Below are positions 25,345-33,122 of a DNA stretch of 64,000 bases, piece by piece. The position numbers and the translations under genes are program-made. The DNA lies in IMG/VR virus record IMGVR_UViG_3300025133_000063, positions 16,405 to 80,404 of that record; one strand, given 5' to 3'. The DNA is from a virus. Under the pieces are notes generated by a model. The model worked only from the letters and a program-made list of their open reading frames with translations. It searched no databases and had not been told where the DNA came from. The number at the start of each line of letters is the position of its first letter. Position 1 is the first letter of the stretch.

Positions 25345-25757
25345 TGGCATTTGGTGTTGGTAAAATTTTATACTTGTTGTCAAACAAAAATCTAAAAATA
25401 GTTGCTGCAAGAGTTGAAGCGGTTACGACAGTTGAAAGTGTTGCTGGCAGTAAAACAACACATCAGGTTTCTGTTCTTGGATATGATGACAATATTGTTT
25501 TAGAGACTTTGGACGTAAAGCCCTTTGTGGATGTTGCGGTATTAAAAGAACATCTCTTAAAAGTAATTAGTGATAAAGTAAATTCAGAAGTGGCAGATGT
25601 CGTTAATTTAGCCAGCACAGAATGGAATCTGACAGATGCTGATAAAGATTTATCAACAATTGGTGAAGTTGTTGGTTCCAGTGTTGATGACACCGTTCAC
25701 GTTGAATTAGGCGATGGTGTACGAGCTCGAGTGCATATTCCAAAGGAACTACTATGA
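25341..25757 (+). CDS. Hypothetical protein
   Basis: 138 residues, ATGA overlaps on both sides. Beta-rich N-terminal half (KILYLLSNKNLKIVAARVEAV), acidic helix, and C-terminal VHVELGDGVRARVHIP. Position between nuclease and flap exonuclease suggests DNA metabolism; no motif supports more. Confidence 0.45.
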   Translation: MMAFGVGKILYLLSNKNLKIVAARVEAVTTVESVAGSKTTHQVSVLGYDDNIVLETLDVKPFVDVAVLKEHLLKVISDKVNSEVADVVNLASTEWNLTDADKDLSTIGEVVGSSVDDTVHVELGDGVRARVHIPKELL

Positions 25758-26590
25758 ACGTTGTTTTTTATGATGCGTACAATTTAATTTATCGTGCAAA
25801 ACATGCTCTTCCTCATCATATGCAGAAATCTAGCTTTGGTATTCTTTTTGCTTTTTTTCGATCATTCGCTGCAGTCAATAGAAAATTGCAGCCAGATCTT
25901 GCGTATTTTGTAACTGAAGGTACACCGGTTGAGCGATTACAATTGTTACCAGAATATAAAGGAAATCGTGTTTATGAAAAAGATGATAATTTTATTTCTC
26001 AGCGTAGAAAGATAATTGAAATAATGGCAAGTGATATGCCTGTTGTTGTTGCAAATCACTTAAATCACGAATGTGATGATATTCTTGCTCACCTTGTAAA
26101 GAAACACGCCAAATTGGGAGATGACGTTACCGTTGTATCAACAGACACTGATTTTTTACAACTTGCAAATACGGTTGATGGTTATAAGCAATATGATCCA
26201 ATTAGAAAAGCGTATAAAATTTTACCAGAACACGACTATATATCATGGAAGGCCCTTGTTGGTGATTCAAGTGATAATATCTCGGGATTCAAAGGGATTG
26301 GTAACAAGCGTGCCTTGGGTTTTTTAGATGATACCAAAAAATTAAACGATTTTTTATTACTCGATAATAACAGCGAGAAGTTTCTACTTAATAAAAAGCT
26401 AATTTCGTTTATCGATGTTACTAATACCGAACACATGATTACACTTAGTAAGTGCAGCCCAAATTGGGATACCTTATTTAAAACATTTTCAGATATGAAT
26501 CTTAAGTCAATTATTTCCAATAAAGGTTGGACAAATTTTATCGATGCTTTTGGAGGGTGTTGTGGAGCAAATGAAAACAGTAGACACTGA
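25754..26590 (+). CDS. 5'-3' flap exonuclease (FEN/T4 RNase H-like)
   Basis: 278 residues. N-terminal FYDAYNLIYRA (Asp), LPEYKGNR, ECDDILAHL and STDTDFLQL carry the acidic metal-binding cluster, followed by GDSSDNISGFKGIGNKRA (Asp plus helix-hairpin-helix). These are the motifs of the 5'-nuclease of Pol I and T4 RNase H. It removes RNA primers on the lagging strand, which a DnaE-type polymerase cannot do itself. Confidence 0.85.
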   Translation: MNVVFYDAYNLIYRAKHALPHHMQKSSFGILFAFFRSFAAVNRKLQPDLAYFVTEGTPVERLQLLPEYKGNRVYEKDDNFISQRRKIIEIMASDMPVVVANHLNHECDDILAHLVKKHAKLGDDVTVVSTDTDFLQLANTVDGYKQYDPIRKAYKILPEHDYISWKALVGDSSDNISGFKGIGNKRALGFLDDTKKLNDFLLLDNNSEKFLLNKKLISFIDVTNTEHMITLSKCSPNWDTLFKTFSDMNLKSIISNKGWTNFIDAFGGCCGANENSRH

Positions 26591-26759
26591 AACTCAGGTA
26601 CTACTTCGTACTAAAGGTTTAATTGGTGAACAAGAAGTTGTTCATATACAAGGTGATTTGCTTGTCGTAGTAAATGTTGTTGAGAATTCTCGACGTATAT
26701 TAGGGCCGGCAGCTAATTTTTTAAACGAGTCCGTAAATAAACGAATATTAAAAGGGTAA
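26562..26759 (+). CDS. Small hypothetical protein upstream of groEL
   Basis: 65 residues from GTG 26562 (GGAGGG at 26552-26557), or ATG 26571. Beta-rich (LIGEQEVVHIQGDLLVVVNVV). It occupies the place of groES in bacterial operons but is too short and lacks a recognisable mobile loop, so I do not call it GroES. Confidence 0.45.
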   Translation: MEQMKTVDTETQVLLRTKGLIGEQEVVHIQGDLLVVVNVVENSRRILGPAANFLNESVNKRILKG

Positions 26760-26764
26760 AGAGT

Positions 26765-28345
26765 ATGGACGTTGCCGCTAAAGAAGTTATATTTAAGGAC
26801 GATTCACAGGAAAAATTGGCCAAAGGTGTTAATGTGCTTGCGGACGCAGTCCGTGTTACAATGGGCCCGGGTGGAGAAAATGTAATTATAGAAACTGAAT
26901 CCGGTCCACCAATTTTAACGAAAGATGGTGTCACAGTTGCTAAAGCAATTGCTCTTTCGCTTCCATTTCAAAACATGGGTGTTCAGGCCGTTAAAGAAGC
27001 CGCGGCTAAAACTGCCGAAACGGCCGGCGATGGTACTACCACTGCAACTGTTTTAACTCAAGTACTTGTTAATAAAGGTCAAAAGCTTGTCGCTGCCGGT
27101 CATAATCCAGTAAAAATTAGAAAAGGTATTAAACTTGCAACAGCTGAGATTCTTAAAGAATTAAAAGAAAACTCATACCCTGTTGAAAGCGATGATGAAA
27201 TTATAAATGTTGGTGCAATTTCTGCGAATGGTGATAAGCAAATAGGTGTATTCCTTGCTGAGGCTATGTCTCATGTTGGTAGAGATGGCGTGATTACCGT
27301 TGATGAAGCCCGAGGGTTTGATACCACACTCGAAATCGTAGATGGTTTTGAGTTAAACAGGGGATTTATATCACCATATTTTATTACCAATCAAGGCCGT
27401 GGTGTTGTTGAGTTTGATAACCCAAAGATTCTTTTAGCGAATAGACGAATATCAGCCGTTCAGGACTTAGTGCCGTTGTTAGAATCTGTCCGTCGCCAAT
27501 CGGAAAATTTGCTTATTATTGCAGACGACGTCGATGGCGACGCACTCAAGGTTTGTGTTCTAAACAACTTAAAGTCAATTATCAAAATTTGTGTAATTCG
27601 ATCTCCTGGATTTGGAAATATGCGTGCTGAATCACTAAATGACTTGTCACTTCTATTTGATACAAAAGTATATACTCAAGGCGAAAATCTACCAGCAGAC
27701 GTTTCAGAACTTGGTACATGTGAGAAGTTTACAAGTTATCGAAATTCGTCAATTTTTGTTGGCACGTCAACTAATAGTACAGATCAGATTGTCAATCGAC
27801 TCGACGCTGTAATAGAAATGTCAAACAATCCTGGAATTACACCACAGGAACATCAATACTTACAACGCCGGCAGGCTGTGCTAAGTGGTGGAATAGCAGT
27901 AATTAGAGTTGGTGGTTCAACTGATTTAGAGCTTCGAGAAAGAAAAGATAGAATTGACGATGCAGTTTGTGCCACCAGGGCAGCAGCAAGAAGCGGAATT
28001 GTTGAAGGTGGTGGTTTTGCATTAATTAGGGCAAGTAATAAAGTTGCTAAGCTTGATAATACTATCCTTGATAAGGATGTTCTGGCTGGTTGGAATCTTC
28101 TATTATCAGCTGTGTCCGCACCAGCCCAGCAAATTGTTTCTAATGCTGGATATGTTCCTGAAATTATAATGGCAAAATTACTTGAAGATCCAACCATTGG
28201 TTTTAATTCTAGAACGGGCGAATGGGTAAACCTTAGAGAGACAGGCGTAATCGATCCACTTCTTGTAGTAGAATCAGCACTAATTCATGCCTCATCTGCA
28301 GCAATGAACTTGTTATCAGTTGGTTGTGCAATTGCAAATGAATAA
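26765..28345 (+). CDS. groEL: GroEL-type chaperonin (Cpn60)
   Basis: 526 residues, near-standard length. Equatorial ATP motifs VRVTMGPGGENV, TKDGVTVAK (Asp54), TAGDGTTTATVL (Asp89) and DDAVCATRAAARSGIVEGGG are intact, including the hydrolysis Asp. The apical domain contains a phrase starting EIVDGFELNRGF. The C-terminus ends GCAIANE without a GGM tail. Phage chaperonins help fold virion proteins. No GroES-like cochaperonin is seen here, so it may use the host's or work without one. Confidence 0.95.
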   Translation: MDVAAKEVIFKDDSQEKLAKGVNVLADAVRVTMGPGGENVIIETESGPPILTKDGVTVAKAIALSLPFQNMGVQAVKEAAAKTAETAGDGTTTATVLTQVLVNKGQKLVAAGHNPVKIRKGIKLATAEILKELKENSYPVESDDEIINVGAISANGDKQIGVFLAEAMSHVGRDGVITVDEARGFDTTLEIVDGFELNRGFISPYFITNQGRGVVEFDNPKILLANRRISAVQDLVPLLESVRRQSENLLIIADDVDGDALKVCVLNNLKSIIKICVIRSPGFGNMRAESLNDLSLLFDTKVYTQGENLPADVSELGTCEKFTSYRNSSIFVGTSTNSTDQIVNRLDAVIEMSNNPGITPQEHQYLQRRQAVLSGGIAVIRVGGSTDLELRERKDRIDDAVCATRAAARSGIVEGGGFALIRASNKVAKLDNTILDKDVLAGWNLLLSAVSAPAQQIVSNAGYVPEIIMAKLLEDPTIGFNSRTGEWVNLRETGVIDPLLVVESALIHASSAAMNLLSVGCAIANE

Positions 28346-28358
28346 AAGTGAATGAAAT

Positions 28359-28388
28359 TGTGAAAGTTTCCTTTACATGTGGTATAAT
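28359..28388 (+). promoter_or_regulatory. Promoter upstream of sigma-factor unit
   Basis: GTGAAA at 28360-28365, TATAAT at 28383-28388, spacer 17 bp, TGG before the -10 (extended). Located between groEL and the small gene preceding the sigma factor. Confidence 0.7.
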
Positions 28389-28418
28389 ATAAACATAACA
28401 AATGAGGCATGGTGATAA

Positions 28419-28610
28419 ATGTCTAAAGAGTTAACTGTTGATATGACTACATATGTAGAAATACAACGACTACGAAAACGAATAAGAATATTGTTACAAC
28501 TAATAAAAGACGGAAATTTGTCAAAGGAGAAAGAACTTGAATTGCAGTTAGAACATTGTTATTTACAACGTGAATTAGAAATTTTTGAAAAGGATTATAG
28601 AAAAAAATGA
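28419..28610 (+). CDS. Small coiled-coil protein coupled to sigma factor
   Basis: 63 residues, mostly helical and charged (IQRLRKRIRILLQLIKD; EKELELQLEHCYLQREL). It overlaps the sigma factor start by ATGA. Could be an anti-sigma or sigma partner by position only. Confidence 0.5.
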   Translation: MSKELTVDMTTYVEIQRLRKRIRILLQLIKDGNLSKEKELELQLEHCYLQRELEIFEKDYRKK

Positions 28611-29374
28611 ATTTAGACGCTTTCTTTAAAGAAGTAGGTCAACACAAATTGTTGACAAGAGAACAAGAGGTACAATTGGCACAAGCTATTGAGGGTGGTG
28701 ATAAACTAGCTCGTGATAGAATGATTCAAAGCAATTTGCGCTTAGCCATTAGTATTGCAAAGCAGTATAATAAAAGTGGTTGTGCACTTGAAGATTTGAT
28801 TCAAGAATCAACTGTTGGGTTGATGGAGGCTGTCGATCGATTTGATTGGCGTCGAGGCTTTAAGTTTTCCACCTATGCATGTTGGTGGATTAAACAGGCT
28901 GTGCGTAAGCATGTAACATCTCATTCATCAATGATTCGTCTACCTAATCATGCTAGAACAGTTTTGTGGCAAGCAGGACAGCTTAAGAAAGACTACGTTA
29001 AATCTTTTGGTAAGGAGCCAACATTAGACGAGATCGCAGAGGCCCTTGGTCTTCCAACTAAATCTTTACGCTCATTATATCAAAGCGCTGGTACAATGAT
29101 GTCTTTAGATGCAACAGTTGGCTCAAAGGATGAGGGATCTCGAAAACTATATGAAGTGATTCCAGATGAAGGTGCAACAATTGTTGAAAAAATGGTTCGT
29201 CAAGATACACAAGATGTTATTCGTAAAGCGCTGGTGTCTTTATCTGCTCGCGAAGAAAAAGTTATTAGGCTTCGTTTTGGTATAACGGCCGATAGAAATG
29301 ATTCAGATAATTTCCCAATTACTCAAAATGAGCTCAAAGAGCTTGAAGGAAGAATTAAAAATGCCAATGCCTAA
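28607..29374 (+). CDS. RpoD-family sigma factor lacking the region 4.2 helix-turn-helix
   Basis: 255 residues. Region 1.2/2.1 (LTREQEVQLAQAIEGGD, NLRLAISIAKQY), region 2.2-2.4 (LEDLIQESTVGLMEAVDRFD, KFSTYACWWIKQAV) and region 3 (IRLPNHARTV; PTLDEIAEALG) are clear. Region 4.1 (ALVSLSAREEKVIRLRFGI) is present, but the protein ends before the 4.2 recognition helix. The next, overlapping gene encodes an HTH that looks like the missing piece. It probably directs RNA polymerase to phage promoters. Confidence 0.85.
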   Translation: MNLDAFFKEVGQHKLLTREQEVQLAQAIEGGDKLARDRMIQSNLRLAISIAKQYNKSGCALEDLIQESTVGLMEAVDRFDWRRGFKFSTYACWWIKQAVRKHVTSHSSMIRLPNHARTVLWQAGQLKKDYVKSFGKEPTLDEIAEALGLPTKSLRSLYQSAGTMMSLDATVGSKDEGSRKLYEVIPDEGATIVEKMVRQDTQDVIRKALVSLSAREEKVIRLRFGITADRNDSDNFPITQNELKELEGRIKNANA

Positions 29375-29639
29375 AGGATATACTAGTAAATTTGGTTATG
29401 CTTCAGTAGCATCAGATGATGATTGTTTGACCTACCGTGAAATCGCAGAAATTATGACCGCTGATGGTGATAAGATTAATCACAGTACTGCACGTAACAT
29501 TTTTCTTCGTGCAATGCGTAAAATTGCAAGCGAAGTTACATCGAGTTATGCAGTTGAAGATAGCTGTAATAGCAATGACATTGCGGAGGATCCACGGTTT
29601 CAGGCAGCAATTCAAGAGTTGGCAACTGAATTTTTGTAA
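29361..29639 (+). CDS. Helix-turn-helix protein resembling split sigma region 4.2
   Basis: 92 residues from ATG 29361, overlapping the sigma gene. LTYREIAEIMTADGDKIN followed by HSTARNIFLRAMRKIASEV aligns in layout with sigma70 region 4.2 (TLEEIG, then VTRERIRQIEAKALRKLR). Either a regulator or the detached -35-binding piece of the preceding sigma. Frameshift in a single ancestral gene is possible, but the tight start overlap looks like a stable split. Confidence 0.65.
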   Translation: MPMPKGYTSKFGYASVASDDDCLTYREIAEIMTADGDKINHSTARNIFLRAMRKIASEVTSSYAVEDSCNSNDIAEDPRFQAAIQELATEFL

Positions 29640-29666
29640 TATTTATAAACATCAAGGAGATAAAAG

Positions 29667-29963
29667 ATGTCAATTTCATGGAATTTTTACGTTAAACGTC
29701 GAAAGATAAATGTTGAAGAATTTGTTAGATCTAAAAAATGTAAGACTTATAATGAGTTTTGTAATGCCCTCAATCAGCATGATGTAATACCACCGCTTGA
29801 AAAAGAAGTGTCAGCGTATTTTGTTAAGTCTCCGCCCAAACCTCGGGTCCGGCCACCACAAAAAGCAAAACCATTAAAGAAGCCTTCGCCTAAAGAGCAG
29901 GTTAAAGATAGTGAATCTAAGCCTGAGCCTAAAGTGAAAAAAAGTTCAAAAAGCGCAACATAA
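29667..29963 (+). CDS. Small protein with Pro/Lys-rich tail
   Basis: 98 residues: a compact N-terminal half (WNFYVKRRKINVEEFV; YNEFCNALNQHDVIPP) and a disordered, basic Pro/Lys-rich C-terminus (PKPRVRPPQKAKPLKKP). Nucleic-acid or RNA polymerase binding is conceivable. AAGGAG site before the ATG. Confidence 0.5.
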   Translation: MSISWNFYVKRRKINVEEFVRSKKCKTYNEFCNALNQHDVIPPLEKEVSAYFVKSPPKPRVRPPQKAKPLKKPSPKEQVKDSESKPEPKVKKSSKSAT

Positions 29964-29964
29964 A

Positions 29965-30210
29965 GTGTCTATTGTAGAACTTGCTCATGGTGCAACAATA
30001 GATATAGACTCAGGTTTGATTAATTTGCCAATTGGTAATGTAACACTTAATTTTTCGCTTGAAGAATGGTTGGTGTTTGCAGGCGTTATTGACGATATAA
30101 ATACGGTAATTCAAGTTAATACATTGGAGAATGTAATGAAATGTTCGACATGCAATACAATTACTTCGTATGTTCATTATGAGGAACCAGATGAAAACGA
30201 AATTAATTAA
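29965..30210 (+). CDS. Small hypothetical protein with CxxC
   Basis: 81 residues, GTG start. FSLEEWLVFAGVIDDINTVI and a C-terminal CSTC pair. Two cysteines alone do not define a zinc site. Coupled to the next gene by ATGA. Confidence 0.4.
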   Translation: MSIVELAHGATIDIDSGLINLPIGNVTLNFSLEEWLVFAGVIDDINTVIQVNTLENVMKCSTCNTITSYVHYEEPDENEIN

Positions 30211-30400
30211 AAATAGTTTAATAAATTTAAAGCCTGGTGAATATATTTGTTCTGCTGAAGGTGCTAATGCATTATTAAAAATACAGACAAGTACACAAGG
30301 GTTGATTGTCGACATTGTTGGAGATTCTCATAGATGTGATAAGTTATTAACGGTTTTGGTCAATGGCAAATTAATTAATGTGTGGTCTGAGAAAGTGTGA
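30191..30400 (+). CDS. Small hypothetical beta-rich protein
   Basis: 69 residues from ATG 30191. INLKPGEYICSAEGANALL and TVLVNGKLINVWSEKV suggest a small beta barrel. No family recognised. Confidence 0.4.
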   Translation: MKTKLIKNSLINLKPGEYICSAEGANALLKIQTSTQGLIVDIVGDSHRCDKLLTVLVNGKLINVWSEKV

Positions 30401-30564
30401 AGCGTTTAATATTACCAAGCTGGTTTTGGTTGGCGCTAATTATAGTAAATGTATTTGTGTTTACGGTTGGCTTCTTTGTCGCCGATAGAGGTTTGATGGC
30501 CACAGCATTATTTAGTGGCTTATCATGTTATTGTGTTTTAAAATTAAATGGAGAAAAAAATGAA
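30397..30564 (+). CDS. Small two-helix membrane protein
   Basis: 55 residues from GTG 30397 (overlapping the previous stop) to TGA 30564 (overlapping the next ATG). Hydrophobic runs FWLALIIVNVFVFTVGFFVA and MATALFSGLSCYCVL are two membrane helices. Both junctions are 4-base overlaps, which supports a real coupled gene. Function unknown; host membrane modification or lysis control possible. Confidence 0.55.
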
Positions 30565-30796
30565 TAATAATAAGACGTTACTGGTTGAGTTTGTTGAAAA
30601 GTATACCAATATTGAGAATGAGCGCAAGCTTCTTGGTGAAGATAGAAAACTATTAATTTCGGATTATAAAGATAAGCTAGACGTTAAAGCAGTTCAAGCT
30701 GCGATGCGAATTGTAAAGATGCGTGCTAGTTTAGACATATCCGACACCGAATTTGACAATATGCTTCTTGCACTTGATCGTATTACAACGGTTTAA
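30560..30796 (+). CDS. GapR/DUF2312-like small protein
   Basis: 78 residues from ATG 30560. A helix with FVEKYTNIENERKLLGEDRK then DYKDKLDVKAVQAAMRIVKMR resembles the GapR (DUF2312) pattern of a coiled-coil hairpin ending in D-x-K-A-hydrophobic-x-x-hydrophobic-x-R/K. GapR binds overtwisted DNA ahead of replication forks. The match is by pattern only. Confidence 0.45.
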   Translation: MNNNKTLLVEFVEKYTNIENERKLLGEDRKLLISDYKDKLDVKAVQAAMRIVKMRASLDISDTEFDNMLLALDRITTV

Positions 30797-30799
30797 TAA

Positions 30800-31402
30800 A
30801 TGGCTTTTCGGAAAATTTTAAAATTTCCACATCAAGATTTATTAAAAAAGTCAGAATTGGTTTGTGATATAGATGACTCAATCGTTGCACTAATCAATGA
30901 TTTACGTGATACAGTTAATGTCGCTGGTGGGGTTGGATTATCTGCTCCACAGGTTGGTGTATTAAAACGAGTTATATATGTCGCATGTGATACTTTTTCT
31001 GATATATTAATAAATCCTGTTATTAAAGAAACCTATGATTTTGCTGGTGTACAAGAACAATGCCTTTCATTTCCAGGTGTATCAGAAATAGTTCCAAGAT
31101 ATTCTAGAATTACAGTAGAATATATAGATGAATTAGGTCAAAGTCAAATCTCAGATTTTGATGGTCTTGTATCACAAGTAATCCAACATGAAATTGATCA
31201 TTTAGATGGAAGGCTTATTATCCATCATCTTAGTAGATTAAAGCAGAGGATGATAAGAAAACGTGTCGAAAAGGTAAAGAATAAGGTAAAAAAAATATTG
31301 AAATCTTCAGATAATTCTAACATAGGTCGTAGTAAAAAAAATAATCATTTAAGTAGAAAAGAAGTAAAATTGCGTCGTAAACGCCGTAAACAAAGTCTTT
31401 AA
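30800..31402 (+). CDS. def: Peptide deformylase with basic C-terminal extension
   Basis: 200 residues. The three PDF motifs are present: GGVGLSAPQVG, EQCLSFPG (EGCLS with Gly changed to Gln) and QHEIDHLDG, giving the Cys-His-His metal site. It removes formyl from nascent N-termini. After the normal end (about 150) comes a 45-residue highly basic tail (KNKVKKILK, KKNNHLSRKEVKLRRKRRK) that may bind the ribosome or RNA. Phage PDFs are known; this tail is unusual. Confidence 0.9.
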   Translation: MAFRKILKFPHQDLLKKSELVCDIDDSIVALINDLRDTVNVAGGVGLSAPQVGVLKRVIYVACDTFSDILINPVIKETYDFAGVQEQCLSFPGVSEIVPRYSRITVEYIDELGQSQISDFDGLVSQVIQHEIDHLDGRLIIHHLSRLKQRMIRKRVEKVKNKVKKILKSSDNSNIGRSKKNNHLSRKEVKLRRKRRKQSL

Positions 31403-31434
31403 ATTGAATATTTAAAGATATGGAGGTACTTAAT

Positions 31435-31671
31435 ATGACTGACATCGAGCGCGCCCGAATTCGTCAATACTCGTTTAGAAAATATAATCTAATGGGACCA
31501 AAATCTTTAATGGTTGCAAGAAAAAAATTGTGCCAAAAGATAACAAATATGACAAATATTGATGAAGATGCATTAAACGAGATAATTAATGATACCATTA
31601 CAGAAAATGACTGGTCTGAACCAGAAGCACTAGCATACTTTGAATGTACAAGCATTGAGGATAGAATTTAG
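31435..31671 (+). CDS. Small hypothetical protein
   Basis: 78 residues from ATG 31435, 8 bases after GGAGG. Basic N-terminal half, acidic C-terminal half (EIINDTITENDWSEPEALAYF). No family recognised. Confidence 0.45.
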   Translation: MTDIERARIRQYSFRKYNLMGPKSLMVARKKLCQKITNMTNIDEDALNEIINDTITENDWSEPEALAYFECTSIEDRI

Positions 31672-31893
31672 ATGGAAATTGAAATAGATGAATTGTTAGG
31701 TATTGCAACAACATCGGAACTTGTCTCCGCAGATATTGCACAAGAAATATTAAGCTTAGGAATGTCAGAATTTTTAAGCCATGGCATAAGCTATGATGAG
31801 GCTATTAACTTGATTACAAAGGCACAATTATCTGTTGCACATCAAGCACACCAAAAGTCATTACTTGTTGTCGACACCAGTGATAGTGAATAA
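31672..31893 (+). CDS. Small acidic hypothetical protein
   Basis: 73 residues, immediately following the previous stop. MEIEIDELLGIATTSELV then helical EAINLITKAQLSVAHQAHQ. Unknown. Confidence 0.4.
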   Translation: MEIEIDELLGIATTSELVSADIAQEILSLGMSEFLSHGISYDEAINLITKAQLSVAHQAHQKSLLVVDTSDSE

Positions 31894-31906
31894 GCGGTTG
31901 TTATAA

Positions 31907-32236
31907 ATGTCTGATTTATTACAAATTCGTGTCGACTTGTTACTTGAGTCATTAACAAAGACAGACAAGAAAGATATTGAAAAAATGATTAAAAAGATTG
32001 TTGCTGACAACGACAAAACAAAAAAACAAGATTTTCAAGATTTTTTTAGTAAAGAAGTAAAAACTCAGAAATTTAAAAAAGCGTTAAATACAATGATTCA
32101 AGATGAACTTAGCAAAGGTTTAAAGTCAAAACAGTCTAAAGATATTACTGTTGATATAGTAAAACGTGTAATGGTTAAGTTGTATCGAGAATTGGCATAT
32201 AATTATTCACCTGTTATTGATAGAATCAAAATTTAA
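31907..32236 (+). CDS. Small helical protein with L-x-E N-terminus
   Basis: 109 residues, lysine-rich helices (KDIEKMIKKIVADND; VKTQKFKKALNTMI) with LLQIRVDLLLES at the start, resembling a head-targeting peptide with an L-L-E|S site. From memory, similar small proteins are frequent in aquatic phages. Function unknown. Confidence 0.5.
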   Translation: MSDLLQIRVDLLLESLTKTDKKDIEKMIKKIVADNDKTKKQDFQDFFSKEVKTQKFKKALNTMIQDELSKGLKSKQSKDITVDIVKRVMVKLYRELAYNYSPVIDRIKI

Positions 32237-32250
32237 ATACGAGAATTATT

Positions 32251-32493
32251 ATGGTTACTTTTTTTAAAATTATTTTAACATTGTCTTTTTTCTTTGTTAT
32301 TACTTTACTTTTAATGGGTTCCAGTGATGAAAAAAGACAATCACAACCCGCGCTGGAACCAGCAATAGAAAATATGCGGTTTGAACATGTACCTGGTACG
32401 GTAAGAAGAGGAGTTAACAGTGAGAAAAAATTCAGTTGGAACATTGAGGCGCGACGTAGACGATATATGCAAAACCCAAGCCAGGCTAGATAG
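32251..32493 (+). CDS. Small single-span membrane protein
   Basis: 80 residues: N-terminal membrane helix (FFKIILTLSFFFVITLLLMG) and a soluble basic tail ending in ARRRRYMQNPSQAR. Another small gene with its own ribosome site begins inside it at 32420. Confidence 0.45.
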   Translation: MVTFFKIILTLSFFFVITLLLMGSSDEKRQSQPALEPAIENMRFEHVPGTVRRGVNSEKKFSWNIEARRRRYMQNPSQAR

Positions 32494-32560
32494 AAGACTA
32501 AAGTACATAAGCTGGGTAGTTGCTCTACTGTCGATATTAACAATATATAACATGTTGTAG
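32420..32560 (+). CDS. Nested small membrane protein
   Basis: 46 residues from GTG 32420, preceded by GAGGAG with 6-7 bases spacing. Basic N-terminal half (VGTLRRDVDDICKTQARLDR) then a hydrophobic helix (YISWVVALLSILTIYNML). It overlaps the preceding gene by 74 bases in another frame. The strong ribosome site argues that it is translated. Confidence 0.45.
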   Translation: MRKNSVGTLRRDVDDICKTQARLDRRLKYISWVVALLSILTIYNML

Positions 32561-32565
32561 TCTAT

Positions 32566-32778
32566 ATGCGCGAAGGTCAGCTTGTCAATATTAAGGTAGA
32601 TACAAAGCTTCAAGGTGAAGGCCCTTATATAATTCTTAGAGGCCCATATGAATTTGCAAAGATCCTAAACATCGCCGGTAATAAAATTACCGAAATTACA
32701 ACGTGTGTTGATCTTCTATCATCAACTGGTGATATTTTTGAAGCAATTAAGTGCAAAACACTGGAAAGAATTAAATAA
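32566..32778 (+). CDS. Small hypothetical protein
   Basis: 70 residues; beta-rich start (GQLVNIKVDTKLQGEGPYIILRG split across strands) and helical end. Coupled to the next gene by TAATG. Possibly an SH3-like barrel. Confidence 0.4.
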   Translation: MREGQLVNIKVDTKLQGEGPYIILRGPYEFAKILNIAGNKITEITTCVDLLSSTGDIFEAIKCKTLERIK

Positions 32779-33122
32779 TGTCACAATTGATTACGGGCGT
32801 TTTTATGTTTGCTGTAATGCATTTTGGCATATGGTGGTCAGCAAACGCACAATTTATTGATGGTTGGGATAAGAAAACTGCTCTTACATTATCTATATTA
32901 ATGTCTATTCCAATTACACTTTTGGCATTTTTTGCATCACGATATACATATTATGCGCTTGATGAAAAAATGTGGACTGTTCGCTTTTTAGCATTTGGAA
33001 TGTCATACCTTATTTTTCCAGTATTAACATGGCTTTTTCTTAATGAAACACCATTTACGGCAAAAACAATTGTCTGTACAATATTATCCGTATTAATTAT
33101 TTTTGTACAATTGAGATATTAA
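32778..33122 (+). CDS. Four-helix integral membrane protein
   Basis: 114 residues with four hydrophobic spans (ITGVFMFAVMHFGIWW, ALTLSILMSIPITLLAFF, FLAFGMSYLIFPVLTWLFL, IVCTILSVLIIFVQL). Size and topology resemble small multidrug-type or EamA half transporters. From memory, similar proteins recur in aquatic phages. Substrate unknown. Confidence 0.55.
   Translation: MSQLITGVFMFAVMHFGIWWSANAQFIDGWDKKTALTLSILMSIPITLLAFFASRYTYYALDEKMWTVRFLAFGMSYLIFPVLTWLFLNETPFTAKTIVCTILSVLIIFVQLRY

Noticed and set aside
26562-26759. GroES candidate beside groEL
   Set aside because: 65 residues, no mobile-loop or roof-loop pattern; kept as hypothetical.
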